From the NCBI GenBank assembly GCA_009785655.1, contig WQVW01000018.1, positions 1 through 13,334 on the forward strand: a stretch of DNA of 13,334 nucleotides. Reading direction: 5' to 3'. Shown piece by piece: positions 1 through 8,354 of the stretch. Source of the DNA: Oscillospiraceae bacterium. GTDB taxonomy: Bacteria > Bacillota > Clostridia > Oscillospirales > Oscillospiraceae. A program made the position numbers and the translations under genes. Numbering within the stretch: position 1 is the stretch's first letter; every line of letters starts with the position of its first letter. The notes under the pieces are model-generated. The model made no database searches. It saw nothing but the letters and a program-made list of their open reading frames with translations, and was not told the DNA's origin.

Positions 1-2642
1 TCATCGAGGTAACGCTGTATCAGTTGATTGCCCAGCAGCTTGCCGGTTTCCCACGCGCTGCGGCTTGGCACGGTGGTTGGGTCAATCATATAAAAGTTTC
101 TGCCGGTGGGAAGTATTGTCGCATTCCCGCGGCTCGGCGCGCCGGATGACCCGGGGGATACAAATCTGCCGTCAATACCGTGCTCGAAGTATTTCATTTC
201 ATCCGTCGTGGCGTTAAGCCTTGGCTTGATTTCATTCACGACGAAGTTTAAGCATTTTTTAAGTGCGGAGCTGTCGCCGTCTCCATCCAGCGTATCGATC
301 GCCGCGGCGACGGCTTCCGGCGTGAAGCCGAGCTTCTCGAATGATTCAAACAATAGGCGCCCGCGCGCGTCAATTGCTTCCAGGATTATCGCATGGGTGC
401 GGCCGTCAGCCCGTTTTTCACCCGGATTTGCAAGCAGCGTCTCATAATCTTCGCCGTACAACGCGCAAAGCCCCTCCCGCAGGGACGGCACATCACCATT
501 GGGAACGGCGACGAGCAGGCGCAGCATGTTGCGATAACGCGCACCGGCCGGCACGTCGCCGAATATATGCAACCCATCTTTGATCTTCGCACTTTTGATA
601 TCGCTGAGCCACAGATGCAGTTTTTCGATGCCGGCGTCGATATCGCCATCGAATACGTCACGAGACAATCCCAAATCGGTATGCAAATCCGAATCCACGG
701 CGGCATTCCATATCTGCGCTGACAAAAACGCTGTCTTGGGCAGGTTTTCAGATTTTGCGCGGTAATATTGCGCGATCAGGTCGTCAATATCTTCAAGTGC
801 ACCATACATGCCGCCCTCAGTCATTGACGGTATCAGATGGTCAAGGATGACGGCGGATGTGCGCCGTTTGGCCTGAACGCCTTCACCCGGTACATCGATG
901 ATATACGGATATACATGCGGCAGATCGCCGATAGCCGCATCGGGATAACACGTATCCGACAGGCCGATCTCTTTGCCGGGCAGCCATTCAATCGTGCCGT
1001 GCGTGCCGACATGGATGATGACGTCCGCGCCGAATTTACGCTCAAGCCAGCGGTAAAACGCCAAATATTGATATGGGCAGACGAGATCGGTCGAATGATA
1101 CATCTCTTCTGCCTTTTCCTCATAGGCGCGGGGAGGCTGGAGTCCGATGAACAGATTGCCGTTCAGAATCCCGGGGATGAGTATCTTGTCGTCTATTACC
1201 ATGAACTCACCCGGCATGTCACCCCAGTCACGTTTTAGTTCAGCCAGATTCTTCTCCGGCAATCCCTCAAACCATTGTGTATAATCCGCACGTTCCGCGA
1301 TGGCGGCACTGCGCTCCAGCATCTCGCTTTCAGACAGGAAGCGTCCGTCATTTGTCAAACCGTCTGTGATCTGCTTGATGATCTCCTGTCCGTCTTCAAA
1401 ACCGTATTCCAGCGGCAAACCCTTGTCGCGCAAACACCGGTACATATTATAGACCGATTCCGGCGTATCAAGCCCATACGCACAGCCGATCATGTCCGCC
1501 CTCGGCGGCATATTGTGCAGGATTATTGCGACTTTTTTGTCGCGCATGTCTTTTCTTCTCAGCTTTGCCCAATTTATACTCAACCGCACGACTTTATCGA
1601 CACGCTCATATATCGGGCGTGTTATATTTTTCGTGCCGTACGGGGTTTGTATGAGTTCTGAGTAAGCCATTGTCACCGTGATGATTTGTCCGTCAAACTC
1701 CGTCTGATAGACGGTTGAGTTCAGCAGCATCGGATCAACTCCGGCTGACGATTCCCGCCATTTTTCATAGCTGTAAAAGGTGTTCATCGCTTGAAACACC
1801 GGCACATCCAGCATCTCAAACACGCTGGTTTCGACCCGTGACTTCCCGTCACCCGGCGACGACAGCAGGCTGAGTGCAAACCCAGTCGTGACAATCAGCG
1901 CGTCCACGATGGATTTCCCGTCCCGCAGCATGTATTTTTCAAGTGCGCCGCGCAATCCCGAATGGCTCGCCCCCACCGGCACAATGTTCGTATACATCGC
2001 CAGCGGCACAGCACCATGCGCTTTGATAGAATCCATCAGCGCATCTATATGCTGTGTATTTTCGTTCTGAACATTGTGATAATGTATCAGTATCCCAATG
2101 ACAGGCTTTGATGCCTCGGCAACAACGCATTCCAAATATTCGTCCTCGCCAATGCCTTCAGGCAACCCATACAGACCATCCCATTTAGGGACAACGACTG
2201 CACCCGGCTCGCAGTCAATCCCGCCGATTTCTTTCATTATCAGGCGGATAAAGCTGCTGAGATTCTCTTTGCCTCCCGCGATCAGGTACTTCATCAGTCG
2301 TACGTACAGCACATCCGGCAATGCACTCTGCTTCTGCATTTCGGCATTTTCCTCGTCTATCCCCGAATAGACAAGGGAGGGGATGTTACCCATAAAGATT
2401 TTCTGCAAGCCGCTAAACTTTTTAAAATACGGCAACGCCCCATGTACGTTCACATAGACAAAGTCGGCGGATTGAAGCGCGGACACGCAAGCCTCATATT
2501 CCGTTTCGACATGATCGACTTCGCCATCGATAAAAAAATCTAAATGCACCGCATCGCCATATGTATTTTTCAGCTGCTCAAACACCTGTTTGAAGACCAG
2601 TTCGCTGCCGTTGCGCTGGTGGATAAATACCATTTTGAACAT
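1..2642 (-). CDS. cobN: CobN-family large chelatase subunit, 3' end cut by the window edge
   Basis: This is the large, tetrapyrrole-binding subunit of an ATP-dependent metal chelatase (CobN/ChlH/BchH family), which inserts metal, classically cobalt into hydrogenobyrinic acid diamide, with help from AAA+ partners. An open frame of 880 codons without a stop runs off the left edge. CobN proteins are usually about 1,200-1,300 residues, so the C-terminal third is missing. The family hallmark H-x-G-T-H-G-x-x-E-W-L-P-G-K lies at residues 544-557, and a second conserved block, GLDTPES, at 390-396. The ATG at 2642 follows AAGGAGGG (2651-2658) at 8 nt, and this site overlaps the stop of the preceding permease gene. 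The ChlI- and ChlD-like partners are upstream in the same operon. The family is certain. The substrate and metal are not: the riboswitch and cbiZ point to corrinoids, but CobN-like proteins also act outside B12 synthesis. Confidence 0.94.
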   Translation of the reverse strand, partial: MFKMVFIHQRNGSELVFKQVFEQLKNTYGDAVHLDFFIDGEVDHVETEYEACVSALQSADFVYVNVHGALPYFKKFSGLQKIFMGNIPSLVYSGIDEENAEMQKQSALPDVLYVRLMKYLIAGGKENLSSFIRLIMKEIGGIDCEPGAVVVPKWDGLYGLPEGIGEDEYLECVVAEASKPVIGILIHYHNVQNENTQHIDALMDSIKAHGAVPLAMYTNIVPVGASHSGLRGALEKYMLRDGKSIVDALIVTTGFALSLLSSPGDGKSRVETSVFEMLDVPVFQAMNTFYSYEKWRESSAGVDPMLLNSTVYQTEFDGQIITVTMAYSELIQTPYGTKNITRPIYERVDKVVRLSINWAKLRRKDMRDKKVAIILHNMPPRADMIGCAYGLDTPESVYNMYRCLRDKGLPLEYGFEDGQEIIKQITDGLTNDGRFLSESEMLERSAAIAERADYTQWFEGLPEKNLAELKRDWGDMPGEFMVIDDKILIPGILNGNLFIGLQPPRAYEEKAEEMYHSTDLVCPYQYLAFYRWLERKFGADVIIHVGTHGTIEWLPGKEIGLSDTCYPDAAIGDLPHVYPYIIDVPGEGVQAKRRTSAVILDHLIPSMTEGGMYGALEDIDDLIAQYYRAKSENLPKTAFLSAQIWNAAVDSDLHTDLGLSRDVFDGDIDAGIEKLHLWLSDIKSAKIKDGLHIFGDVPAGARYRNMLRLLVAVPNGDVPSLREGLCALYGEDYETLLANPGEKRADGRTHAIILEAIDARGRLLFESFEKLGFTPEAVAAAIDTLDGDGDSSALKKCLNFVVNEIKPRLNATTDEMKYFEHGIDGRFVSPGSSGAPSRGNATILPTGRNFYMIDPTTVPSRSAWETGKLLGNQLIQRYLD

Positions 2643-2650
2643 GACGGAAT

Positions 2651-2658
2651 CCCTCCTT
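2651..2658 (-). promoter_or_regulatory. Shine-Dalgarno site of cobN overlapping the upstream stop codon
   Basis: The minus strand reads AAGGAGGG 8 nt before the cobN ATG at 2642. It shares bases with the TAA of the ABC-2 permease gene (2657-2659), so ribosomes finishing the permease sit on the cobN start. This fixes the cobN start and implies translational coupling. Confidence 0.8.
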
Positions 2659-3385
2659 ACTCGGCGCGTCTGCAAAGTATTATGGAAATCGGCAGCATGA
2701 CGATAAGGTATCCGAACAGCACCACCGGAACAATCCAGCTCCCAGCGGCGGACACGCCTTCACGCAACCCAATGATGGCTTGCGTCAACGGCAAGAGTTC
2801 AAAGATGACGCGCAAAAAATCCGGGAATCTATCAAGCGGGAAGAATGTACCGGATAAAAACGACATCGGGGTAATTACAAAGCTGGTTATTTTCGCCATG
2901 TCGGCATGGGAATCAACGATGATACCGGCAATAATACCGGCCGTTGAGAAGACAAAGCAATTCAGTATCAAAACCAAAACAAAGTACCAATCTATGTGCA
3001 GATTCGCACCAAACAACAGGGATATCACCAGAATCAAGGCCGCACCGTACAGTCCGCGCAATGCGCTTGCGGTCACTCTTGCCAACACAAACACCGCTGT
3101 TTTGATCGGCGCGATCATCACCGCCTCGAAAGTCTTTGAATATACACGCGATATATTGATGTCATTGGCGACCACGTTAAAGCTGGTCGTCATCGTCAGC
3201 ATGGCGATGATGCCCGGTATCACAAAGTCGATATAGCTGCCGCCGTCTATCTCGACAGTATTTCCAAGCCCCCAGCCGAACGCCACGAGAAACAGCAATG
3301 GACCGACGATTGCACCCAACGTCGTGCTGATGAATTTGTTCTTTAAAACGGTCCATTCTTTCCAGATAATCGCACTAAATCTCAT
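2657..3385 (-). CDS. ABC-2 type transporter permease (NodJ/DrrB-like)
   Basis: This is the membrane half of an ABC-2 exporter, 242 residues with about six hydrophobic segments, the usual size for the family. Visible marks are the N-terminal amphipathic stretch before the first membrane segment (about 21-40), the YIDFVIPGIIAM block (51-62), and the C-terminal signature SFLSGTFFP...LPLT (175-201), typical of ABC-2 permeases. The gene overlaps the 3' end of its ATPase by 11 bp, and its stop overlaps the cobN ribosome site, so the three genes are surely co-expressed. The ATG at 3385 has only a weak GGGGGT-type site, consistent with coupling. Family members export antibiotics, lipo-oligosaccharides and other small molecules. 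Here the substrate is unknown, and the position next to cbiZ and cobN suggests a tetrapyrrole-related compound by inference only. Confidence 0.87.
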   Translation of the reverse strand: MRFSAIIWKEWTVLKNKFISTTLGAIVGPLLFLVAFGWGLGNTVEIDGGSYIDFVIPGIIAMLTMTTSFNVVANDINISRVYSKTFEAVMIAPIKTAVFVLARVTASALRGLYGAALILVISLLFGANLHIDWYFVLVLILNCFVFSTAGIIAGIIVDSHADMAKITSFVITPMSFLSGTFFPLDRFPDFLRVIFELLPLTQAIIGLREGVSAAGSWIVPVVLFGYLIVMLPISIILCRRAE

Positions 3386-4226
3386 GTCGCACCCCCAGGT
3401 CTTTATTGGTCAGCTTGATAAACGCGTCTTCAAGATTTGCCTCCCGCACTTTAAAGCCGCCTTCAAGCTGCCCGGCCGCGGCGATCGCTGACGCTCTGTC
3501 TTCAAAAAATTCCTGAGTTGTCTTGCCGCCTTGGAAGCAGTCGAGCACAAACCGCCCCGAACTTTCGATAATTCTTTCCGGTGTATCCAGCATAATCAGC
3601 GCGCCTTCATCAATCAGGCCAACGCGTTCACACAGGGCTTGCGCCTCTTCCAGATAATGCGTCGTCATAAATATAGTCAGGCCGTTTTCGCGCAGCTGTC
3701 GCAGGAAATCCCAGATTTTGCGGCGCGTTGTCGCGTCCAGGCCGACTGTTGGTTCATCAAGCAGCATGATCTCCGGGTCGTGCATCAGCGTCTTGGCGAT
3801 CATCAGCTTGCGTTGCATACCGCCTGAAAATGACCGCGCGATGTCATTTTTCCTGCCGGTCAGGTCGGCAAACTCCAACAATTCATCAATGCGCCTGCGC
3901 CGCAGCTGCTTCGACAGACCGTATAGCCGTCCATGAAATTCAAGATTTTCATACGCGGTCAAATCGTTTTCCAAATTGCTGTATTGCGGGACGATCCCGA
4001 ATTTCTGCTTTATCTCCGTGGAATCCCGGCGAATCTTCTGTCCGCCGATTTCGATAGAGCCGGATGTTGGCGGAGTCAGTGCCATCGTCATGCGAATGAT
4101 GGTGGTTTTTCCCGCGCCGTTGGGACCTAGCAGTCCAAAGAACTCACCCTGTTGAACAGCCATGTTCAAGTCGCGCACGGCGGTGATATTACCGTAGGTT
4201 TTCCGCACTGATTTATAGACTATCAT
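3375..4226 (-). CDS. ABC-2 type transporter ATP-binding protein (NodI/DrrA/CcmA-like)
   Basis: This is the ATPase of an ABC-2 exporter, 283 residues. It has Walker A GPNGAGKTT (34-42), Q-loop Gln81, ABC signature SFSGGMQRK (132-140), Walker B MLLDEP (154-159) and H-loop His190. The C-terminal tail (about 225-275) ends in an ANLEDAFIKLT block (263-273), as in the DrrA/NodI group. The start is set at 4226 because AAGGAGGG lies 11 nt upstream. A longer frame to 4274 exists but its first 16 residues are Arg/Lys-rich and lack a site. The gene overlaps the end of cbiZ by 14 bp, and its stop overlaps the permease start by 11 bp. All catalytic motifs look intact, so it should be an active pump with the next gene. 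The substrate cannot be read from the sequence. Confidence 0.92.
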   Translation of the reverse strand: MIVYKSVRKTYGNITAVRDLNMAVQQGEFFGLLGPNGAGKTTIIRMTMALTPPTSGSIEIGGQKIRRDSTEIKQKFGIVPQYSNLENDLTAYENLEFHGRLYGLSKQLRRRRIDELLEFADLTGRKNDIARSFSGGMQRKLMIAKTLMHDPEIMLLDEPTVGLDATTRRKIWDFLRQLRENGLTIFMTTHYLEEAQALCERVGLIDEGALIMLDTPERIIESSGRFVLDCFQGGKTTQEFFEDRASAIAAAGQLEGGFKVREANLEDAFIKLTNKDLGVRHEI

Positions 4227-5379
4227 CGGTCTCTTCGCCCTCCTTATTGCCCGTGCTTTCCGGATTTGCCGCACCTAACAGAGATAAAAACCCGTCCATC
4301 AACGCGCCCAATAACAAATGCAGACCGTCCATCACATCCGCCGGGTGCTTTTTCTCTTTCAGCGGCGGCATATCCATCGCGCGCAATAATACGCCGGCGG
4401 CCTGTATCGCTTCGGCAGGGGAGAGCAGCTTCCACATCATTTGATCCAGCAAATGCGCATACAGCGACGTATATGTCACCAGCATGTCCTGCCGCATCAG
4501 CTTGTCAATTCGGTCGGAGAATCTGGCACGGTTGAGTCCATCGTTCGGGCTGTCTTTGTACTGCGCCCAAAGCAGGTCGTCTGTGATGCCGAAGCGATCA
4601 ACACGCTTGAGAGCGTTATGCTGAGACTCAGGCGACAAACCACTCTGCAACAGCAGCGCTTCTGTGACCGCGTCCTTGACGGCTCTGCCGATAAGCTCCC
4701 CAAGCTTGACATGATTGCCCGCGTTGGTCAGATGGATTTTCGAGTCGGCGTTGGCGATAAGAATCGTCCCGTCCGTGCCGGAACCGGTGGCCAGTCCCAT
4801 AGAGTAACGGCTCGGTGCCTGCAATTCTTGCAATGCGACAGTCTTCGCCTCGGTACACATGACCATGGCTCGCGCCAGCGCACCCTCGGACAAGTCAACA
4901 TTGACGTGGAGTATGATATTGATTGTCCCATGCTTCACATACTCAATCGCTTTATTCTCCAGCTCATCCCACGACGCCGGGTCACCGGCTCTGCCGCCGT
5001 TGACTTCAACGCCGCCGGTGACTATCGCCGTCACGGTGATGTCTTTGTAACGCTCACTTTTAATCGAGACATTCTCCATCTGCGCGGCGGTTGATATGCC
5101 GGCACTTGTATCGGGATCCAGTCCCAGCTTTTCACTCAGCAGTGCCATATGCTCTGCATAAGTCGGCGCGTCAAGTGTTGTCGCCACCCCTGCACCGCGT
5201 GTCGCGTCATTATTGAACACGGCGGTCAGATTTTCGCGATACCCCCCGTTATGCGGAGACGTCGCCAGTGTTTTTCGCTTGCCATTTAAGAATACGACAA
5301 TAGATTTTTTGTAACGGTGCACTTCTTCGCCTGTACATAATGTCGTCAACAGCATAGTATCTTCCCCCATTTTATTCAT
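4213..5379 (-). CDS. cbiZ: Adenosylcobinamide amidohydrolase CbiZ with a long C-terminal extension
   Basis: CbiZ cleaves the aminopropanol amide bond of adenosylcobinamide (and in bacterial forms pseudocobalamin-type corrinoids), giving adenosylcobyric acid so that imported corrinoids can be rebuilt with the cell's own lower ligand. The family core fills residues about 10-245 and shows the diagnostic blocks TGGVEVNGGRAGDPA (121-135), INIILHVNVDLSEGALARA (153-171), TEAKTVALQEL (176-186) and ATGSGTDG (197-204). Stand-alone CbiZ proteins are, from memory, nearer 220-240 residues. Here about 140 further residues (roughly 247-388) form a mostly helical region ending in an acidic tail. The ATG at 5379 overlaps the upstream stop as ATGA, suggesting coupling. 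ATG at 5355 is an alternative with a G-rich upstream stretch. The assignment is firm. The role of the extension is unknown. Confidence 0.92.
   Translation of the reverse strand: MNKMGEDTMLLTTLCTGEEVHRYKKSIVVFLNGKRKTLATSPHNGGYRENLTAVFNNDATRGAGVATTLDAPTYAEHMALLSEKLGLDPDTSAGISTAAQMENVSIKSERYKDITVTAIVTGGVEVNGGRAGDPASWDELENKAIEYVKHGTINIILHVNVDLSEGALARAMVMCTEAKTVALQELQAPSRYSMGLATGSGTDGTILIANADSKIHLTNAGNHVKLGELIGRAVKDAVTEALLLQSGLSPESQHNALKRVDRFGITDDLLWAQYKDSPNDGLNRARFSDRIDKLMRQDMLVTYTSLYAHLLDQMMWKLLSPAEAIQAAGVLLRAMDMPPLKEKKHPADVMDGLHLLLGALMDGFLSLLGAANPESTGNKEGEETDDSL
4238..4245 (-). promoter_or_regulatory. Shine-Dalgarno site that decides the ABC-2 ATPase start
   Basis: AAGGAGGG on the minus strand lies 11 nt before the ATG at 4226, inside the last codons of cbiZ. 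It favours that start over an upstream in-frame ATG at 4274, which has no such site. Confidence 0.75.
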
Positions 5380-7277
5380 GTCGTGCGGCGTATCGCCGTG
5401 ATTGCTTCCACAATGCCGTCTGCTTTCATGTCCTCCATCGTCAGCAGCGTGCCGCGCAGTTTTTCGTTCAATTTTTCACAAAGACGGAACTTGATAAAGT
5501 CGTTTTCCGTATCCAGTATAATCGTATTGATGCCTTGATTCCCGATCCGCTCGGCTGATTTCAATGCCTCGCCAAACGGGTTGCTGCCCGGTGCCTTTTT
5601 CCCGCTGGCCCTCCCGTCGGAGATCAATACCAATGTCGGCACAGCGTCCGGGTCTTTTATTTTCAGACCCATAAGGACCTCATACGCCAAGTCCAGCCCC
5701 TGTGACAGCGGCGTTTTGCCGCCTGTCGGCAGCTGTGAGAGCTTCTTCTGCGCCAGATCGACAGAGCGCGTGATGCCTAAAAGCAGCTCTGCGCTGTCCT
5801 TGCGAAACGCGATCAGCCCGACTTTATCGCGTTTTTGATACGACACGTTCAACATCGATAAAATCGCGGCCTTGACCTCTTTCATCCGCTTATTTGCGCC
5901 CATTGACGCGCTGGCATCCACAACAAACAGGATACTGCCGCCCGTGCGTTTTTCGCGTATTTTGACACGCAGGTCATCACGTTCAATGGCAAGGGCGCGT
6001 CCGGCTTTGTCGCGTATACTCTGAAACGGCGCAGCGGCGCGGACTGTTGCATCGAATGCCAAATCGCTCACACGCTCACTGCCTGCCATCCGGTGATTGA
6101 CATATCTGCCTTGATTCGTTCCGCTGCGCACAAGATTACGTCTGCCGGAACCTTTGTTTATCTGCCGTGTGACATGCGCGTCTGTCCAGCGCGGGATGAT
6201 GAACGCCTCTCCGGCTTCTTGAATGTCGTCCTCATCTTCGTTGTCCGCACCATCGGCCTGATCCGCGTTGTCCATTTCAGGCGGCGTTGTATCCGGCGGT
6301 GGCTGTGCTTCCGGCGGCGGATTTTCATCTTGCGCTTGATCTTGTGCCTGATTTTGTTCTTGTTCCGGCGGCGACACGTCCTCCTCTGGCAGTGCCTCTT
6401 CCGGCGGCTCTTGGCAGAAGTCGTCTTGCGGCGGTTCCTGTGTTCTGTGGGGCAGGGCATACTCTGCCGCTTGTTTGATATCGTCTATATTCAGCATCCC
6501 TCTGCCGTCCAGCGCGGCGATGGCCTTTGCCGTTTCAATCAGCGCCAGTTCACCGCGATGCCCTGCACTGTGTACGCCATGTGCAAGCATCGCAGCAAAC
6601 CGGTGCGCATTGGACGTGACCTCGACCGCCGGCAATCTTGTTTGGGCGGCATTGATTCTGGCGGTCAAATCCCGCGTTTCGTCTGCACAATCTTTGATAA
6701 AGCGCAACGGATTGGTCTCGAACGCAACACGGCGTTTCATAATTTCAACACGCATGGACAGGTCTTTCTCACCTTCAACCTCAACATACAAGCCGAATCG
6801 GTCTAAAAACTGTGAACGCAGCTTGCCTTCTTCTTGATTCATACTGCCGATAAGGATAAATCGGCTGGGGTGCGAACAGGATATGCCCTCGCGCTCAACA
6901 GTGTTCACGCCGCTGGCCGCCACTTCAAGCAATGCATTGACGATGTGATCGCTGAGCAGATTGACTTCGTCAACGTAAAGTACGTTCCCGTCAGCGTCTC
7001 GGAGAATACCCGCCTCCAGCTCGCGCCGTCCGTTTTGCAGTGCCTGCTTTAAATCGATTGCGCCGACGAGTCTGTCTTCGGTGACATTCAGCGGCAATTC
7101 GATAATTTTTGTATCACCTAACTCCGCCACGCCACGCACCAGCGTCGATTTCGCCGTACCTTTTTCGCCGCTTATCAAGACGCCGCCGATACGCGGGTTG
7201 ATCAGGTTCCATATCAGCGCGTTTTTGATTTTCTCTTGCCCCAACACCGCCGTGAAAGGGAACAACGTTCTTATCAC
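5376..7277 (-). CDS. ChlD/BchD-like chelatase subunit (AAA+ plus VWA domain)
   Basis: This is the D-type subunit of a class I chelatase, 633 residues. It bridges the AAA+ motor and the CobN large subunit. Domains in order: an AAA+ module (about 5-280) with Walker A GEKGTAKS (37-44), Walker B VLYVDEVNLL (99-108) and the SQFLDRFG arginine-finger region (155-162); an acidic, Pro/Gln/Glu-rich linker (about 282-357); and a C-terminal VWA (integrin I-like) domain with MIDAS motif DASAS (454-458), Thr522 in GGKTPLSQG and Asp554 in ISDGRAS. The start is GTG at 7277, preceded by GAGGAGG at 11 nt, and the AAA+ fold begins within a few residues of it. Its TGA overlaps the cbiZ ATG. The Walker motifs look intact, unlike some photosynthetic D subunits whose AAA+ half is degenerate. 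The domain order does not fit CobT of the aerobic pathway. Confidence 0.9.
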   Translation of the reverse strand: MIRTLFPFTAVLGQEKIKNALIWNLINPRIGGVLISGEKGTAKSTLVRGVAELGDTKIIELPLNVTEDRLVGAIDLKQALQNGRRELEAGILRDADGNVLYVDEVNLLSDHIVNALLEVAASGVNTVEREGISCSHPSRFILIGSMNQEEGKLRSQFLDRFGLYVEVEGEKDLSMRVEIMKRRVAFETNPLRFIKDCADETRDLTARINAAQTRLPAVEVTSNAHRFAAMLAHGVHSAGHRGELALIETAKAIAALDGRGMLNIDDIKQAAEYALPHRTQEPPQDDFCQEPPEEALPEEDVSPPEQEQNQAQDQAQDENPPPEAQPPPDTTPPEMDNADQADGADNEDEDDIQEAGEAFIIPRWTDAHVTRQINKGSGRRNLVRSGTNQGRYVNHRMAGSERVSDLAFDATVRAAAPFQSIRDKAGRALAIERDDLRVKIREKRTGGSILFVVDASASMGANKRMKEVKAAILSMLNVSYQKRDKVGLIAFRKDSAELLLGITRSVDLAQKKLSQLPTGGKTPLSQGLDLAYEVLMGLKIKDPDAVPTLVLISDGRASGKKAPGSNPFGEALKSAERIGNQGINTIILDTENDFIKFRLCEKLNEKLRGTLLTMEDMKADGIVEAITAIRRTT

Positions 7278-7320
7278 CGTCTATATATCCTCCTCAAGCA
7301 GTTCAAACGCGGTCTCCACG

Positions 7321-8340
7321 TTAAATGTCTGCGATCTGCGACAGATCCAGCACGGCGTCCTCGAACGGATTTCTGCGCATCCTATGCGGCAAGGTGAGCT
7401 TTGCGGCTTCCATAACGTCCGCTTCGGTGACCTCTGTCCTCCCATGATAGGCGGCAAGCGTCATGGCGGTTTTGAGCATGACAATGTCTGCCCTGTGACC
7501 GTCCACATCCAATGTGATGCATATTTTTGCGATCTTCTCGAGTATTTTGCTTGAATATGTAACTTTGCCCAAAAGACCTTCAGCAGTTTTTATCCTGTCG
7601 CGCAACGCCTGCTGCATTGGCTCAAACTCCTCAAAAAACTGCGCCGGATCGTCTTCATATTTCAGCCTGTTCTCCATCACCATGACGCGTTTTTCTATGT
7701 CTCTTTCGCCGATGACTGTCACCGACAAGGCGAAGCGGTCAATAAGCTGGGGGCGCAAATCGCCTTCCTCTGGGTTCATCGTTCCGACTAATATAAATCT
7801 CGCGGGGTGCGTGTATGAAACACCCTCACGTTCGACGGTGTTAACCCCCATTGCGGCAGAATCAAGCAAAACGTCTACCACATGATCGTCCAACAGATTC
7901 ACCTCGTCCACATACAAGATGTTCCTGTTCGCACCGGCGAGTATCCCTGTCTCGAATTTTTTTTCGCCGGTTTTGATCGCATGTTCCATATCCAGCGTAC
8001 CAACCACCCTGTCTTCGGTCGCGCTCACCGGCAGGTCAACGACTTTCATTTTTGCGAGAGACTGCGCCAGCGTCTTGTCATTAGCGCGCTTTTCAAGGCA
8101 CTCGCCGCACATATGCGCTTTGTCGTCCGGCGCGCAGCCGAAACGGCAGTCTGCGACCTGTGTTCGCTCCGGCAATAGCTCTGCCAGGGCGCGCACTGCT
8201 GTTGATTTGGCCGTGCCCTTTTCACCGCGTATCAGCACGCCGCCCAGATTTGGGTTTATCACGTTTAATATCAGTGCGGTTTTCATGTCGTCCTGCCCGA
8301 CTATCGCGGTGAAGCAGTAGCCCTTTTTTGTCTGTTCCAT
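7321..8340 (-). CDS. ChlI/BchI-like chelatase AAA+ subunit with a cysteine-rich insert
   Basis: This is the ATPase motor of a class I metal chelatase, 339 residues, the usual size for ChlI/BchI. It shows Walker A GEKGTAKS (39-46), the long insert before VDLPVSATEDRVVG (101-114), Walker B ILYVDEVNLL (141-150), sensor region VGTMNPEEG (185-193) and arginine finger LIDRF (199-203). The insert carries C65-x3-C69 and C78-x2-C81, a possible zinc or iron-sulfur site. Equivalent positions in plant and cyanobacterial ChlI are, as I recall, not cysteines. The ATG at 8340 is preceded by AAAGGGGAT. An in-frame TTG at 8367 is less likely. The ChlD-like gene follows after 43 bp and cobN lies further down, so all three chelatase parts are in one transcript. 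The metal and tetrapyrrole are inferred from context to be cobalt and a corrinoid. Confidence 0.92.
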   Translation of the reverse strand: MEQTKKGYCFTAIVGQDDMKTALILNVINPNLGGVLIRGEKGTAKSTAVRALAELLPERTQVADCRFGCAPDDKAHMCGECLEKRANDKTLAQSLAKMKVVDLPVSATEDRVVGTLDMEHAIKTGEKKFETGILAGANRNILYVDEVNLLDDHVVDVLLDSAAMGVNTVEREGVSYTHPARFILVGTMNPEEGDLRPQLIDRFALSVTVIGERDIEKRVMVMENRLKYEDDPAQFFEEFEPMQQALRDRIKTAEGLLGKVTYSSKILEKIAKICITLDVDGHRADIVMLKTAMTLAAYHGRTEVTEADVMEAAKLTLPHRMRRNPFEDAVLDLSQIADI

Positions 8341-8354
8341 TTCAGTTATCCCCT

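Noticed and set aside
2544..3236. 230-codon open frame on the plus strand
   Set aside because: It lies antisense to the well-supported ABC-2 permease and the cobN start, has no ribosome site, and its translation resembles no family.
4441..5094. 217-codon open frame on the plus strand
   Set aside because: It lies wholly antisense to cbiZ, whose family motifs are unmistakable, and has no start signal.
6093..6806. 237-codon open frame on the plus strand
   Set aside because: It is a shadow of the ChlD-like gene. Its Arg/Leu/Phe-rich composition is that of the reverse complement of the acidic Pro/Glu linker.
5376..8340. Assignment of the two AAA+ genes as CobS and CobT of the aerobic cobaltochelatase
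   Set aside because: The second protein has its own AAA+ module plus linker and VWA domain, the ChlD/BchD layout; CobT lacks an AAA+ module. The first carries ChlI-type motifs.
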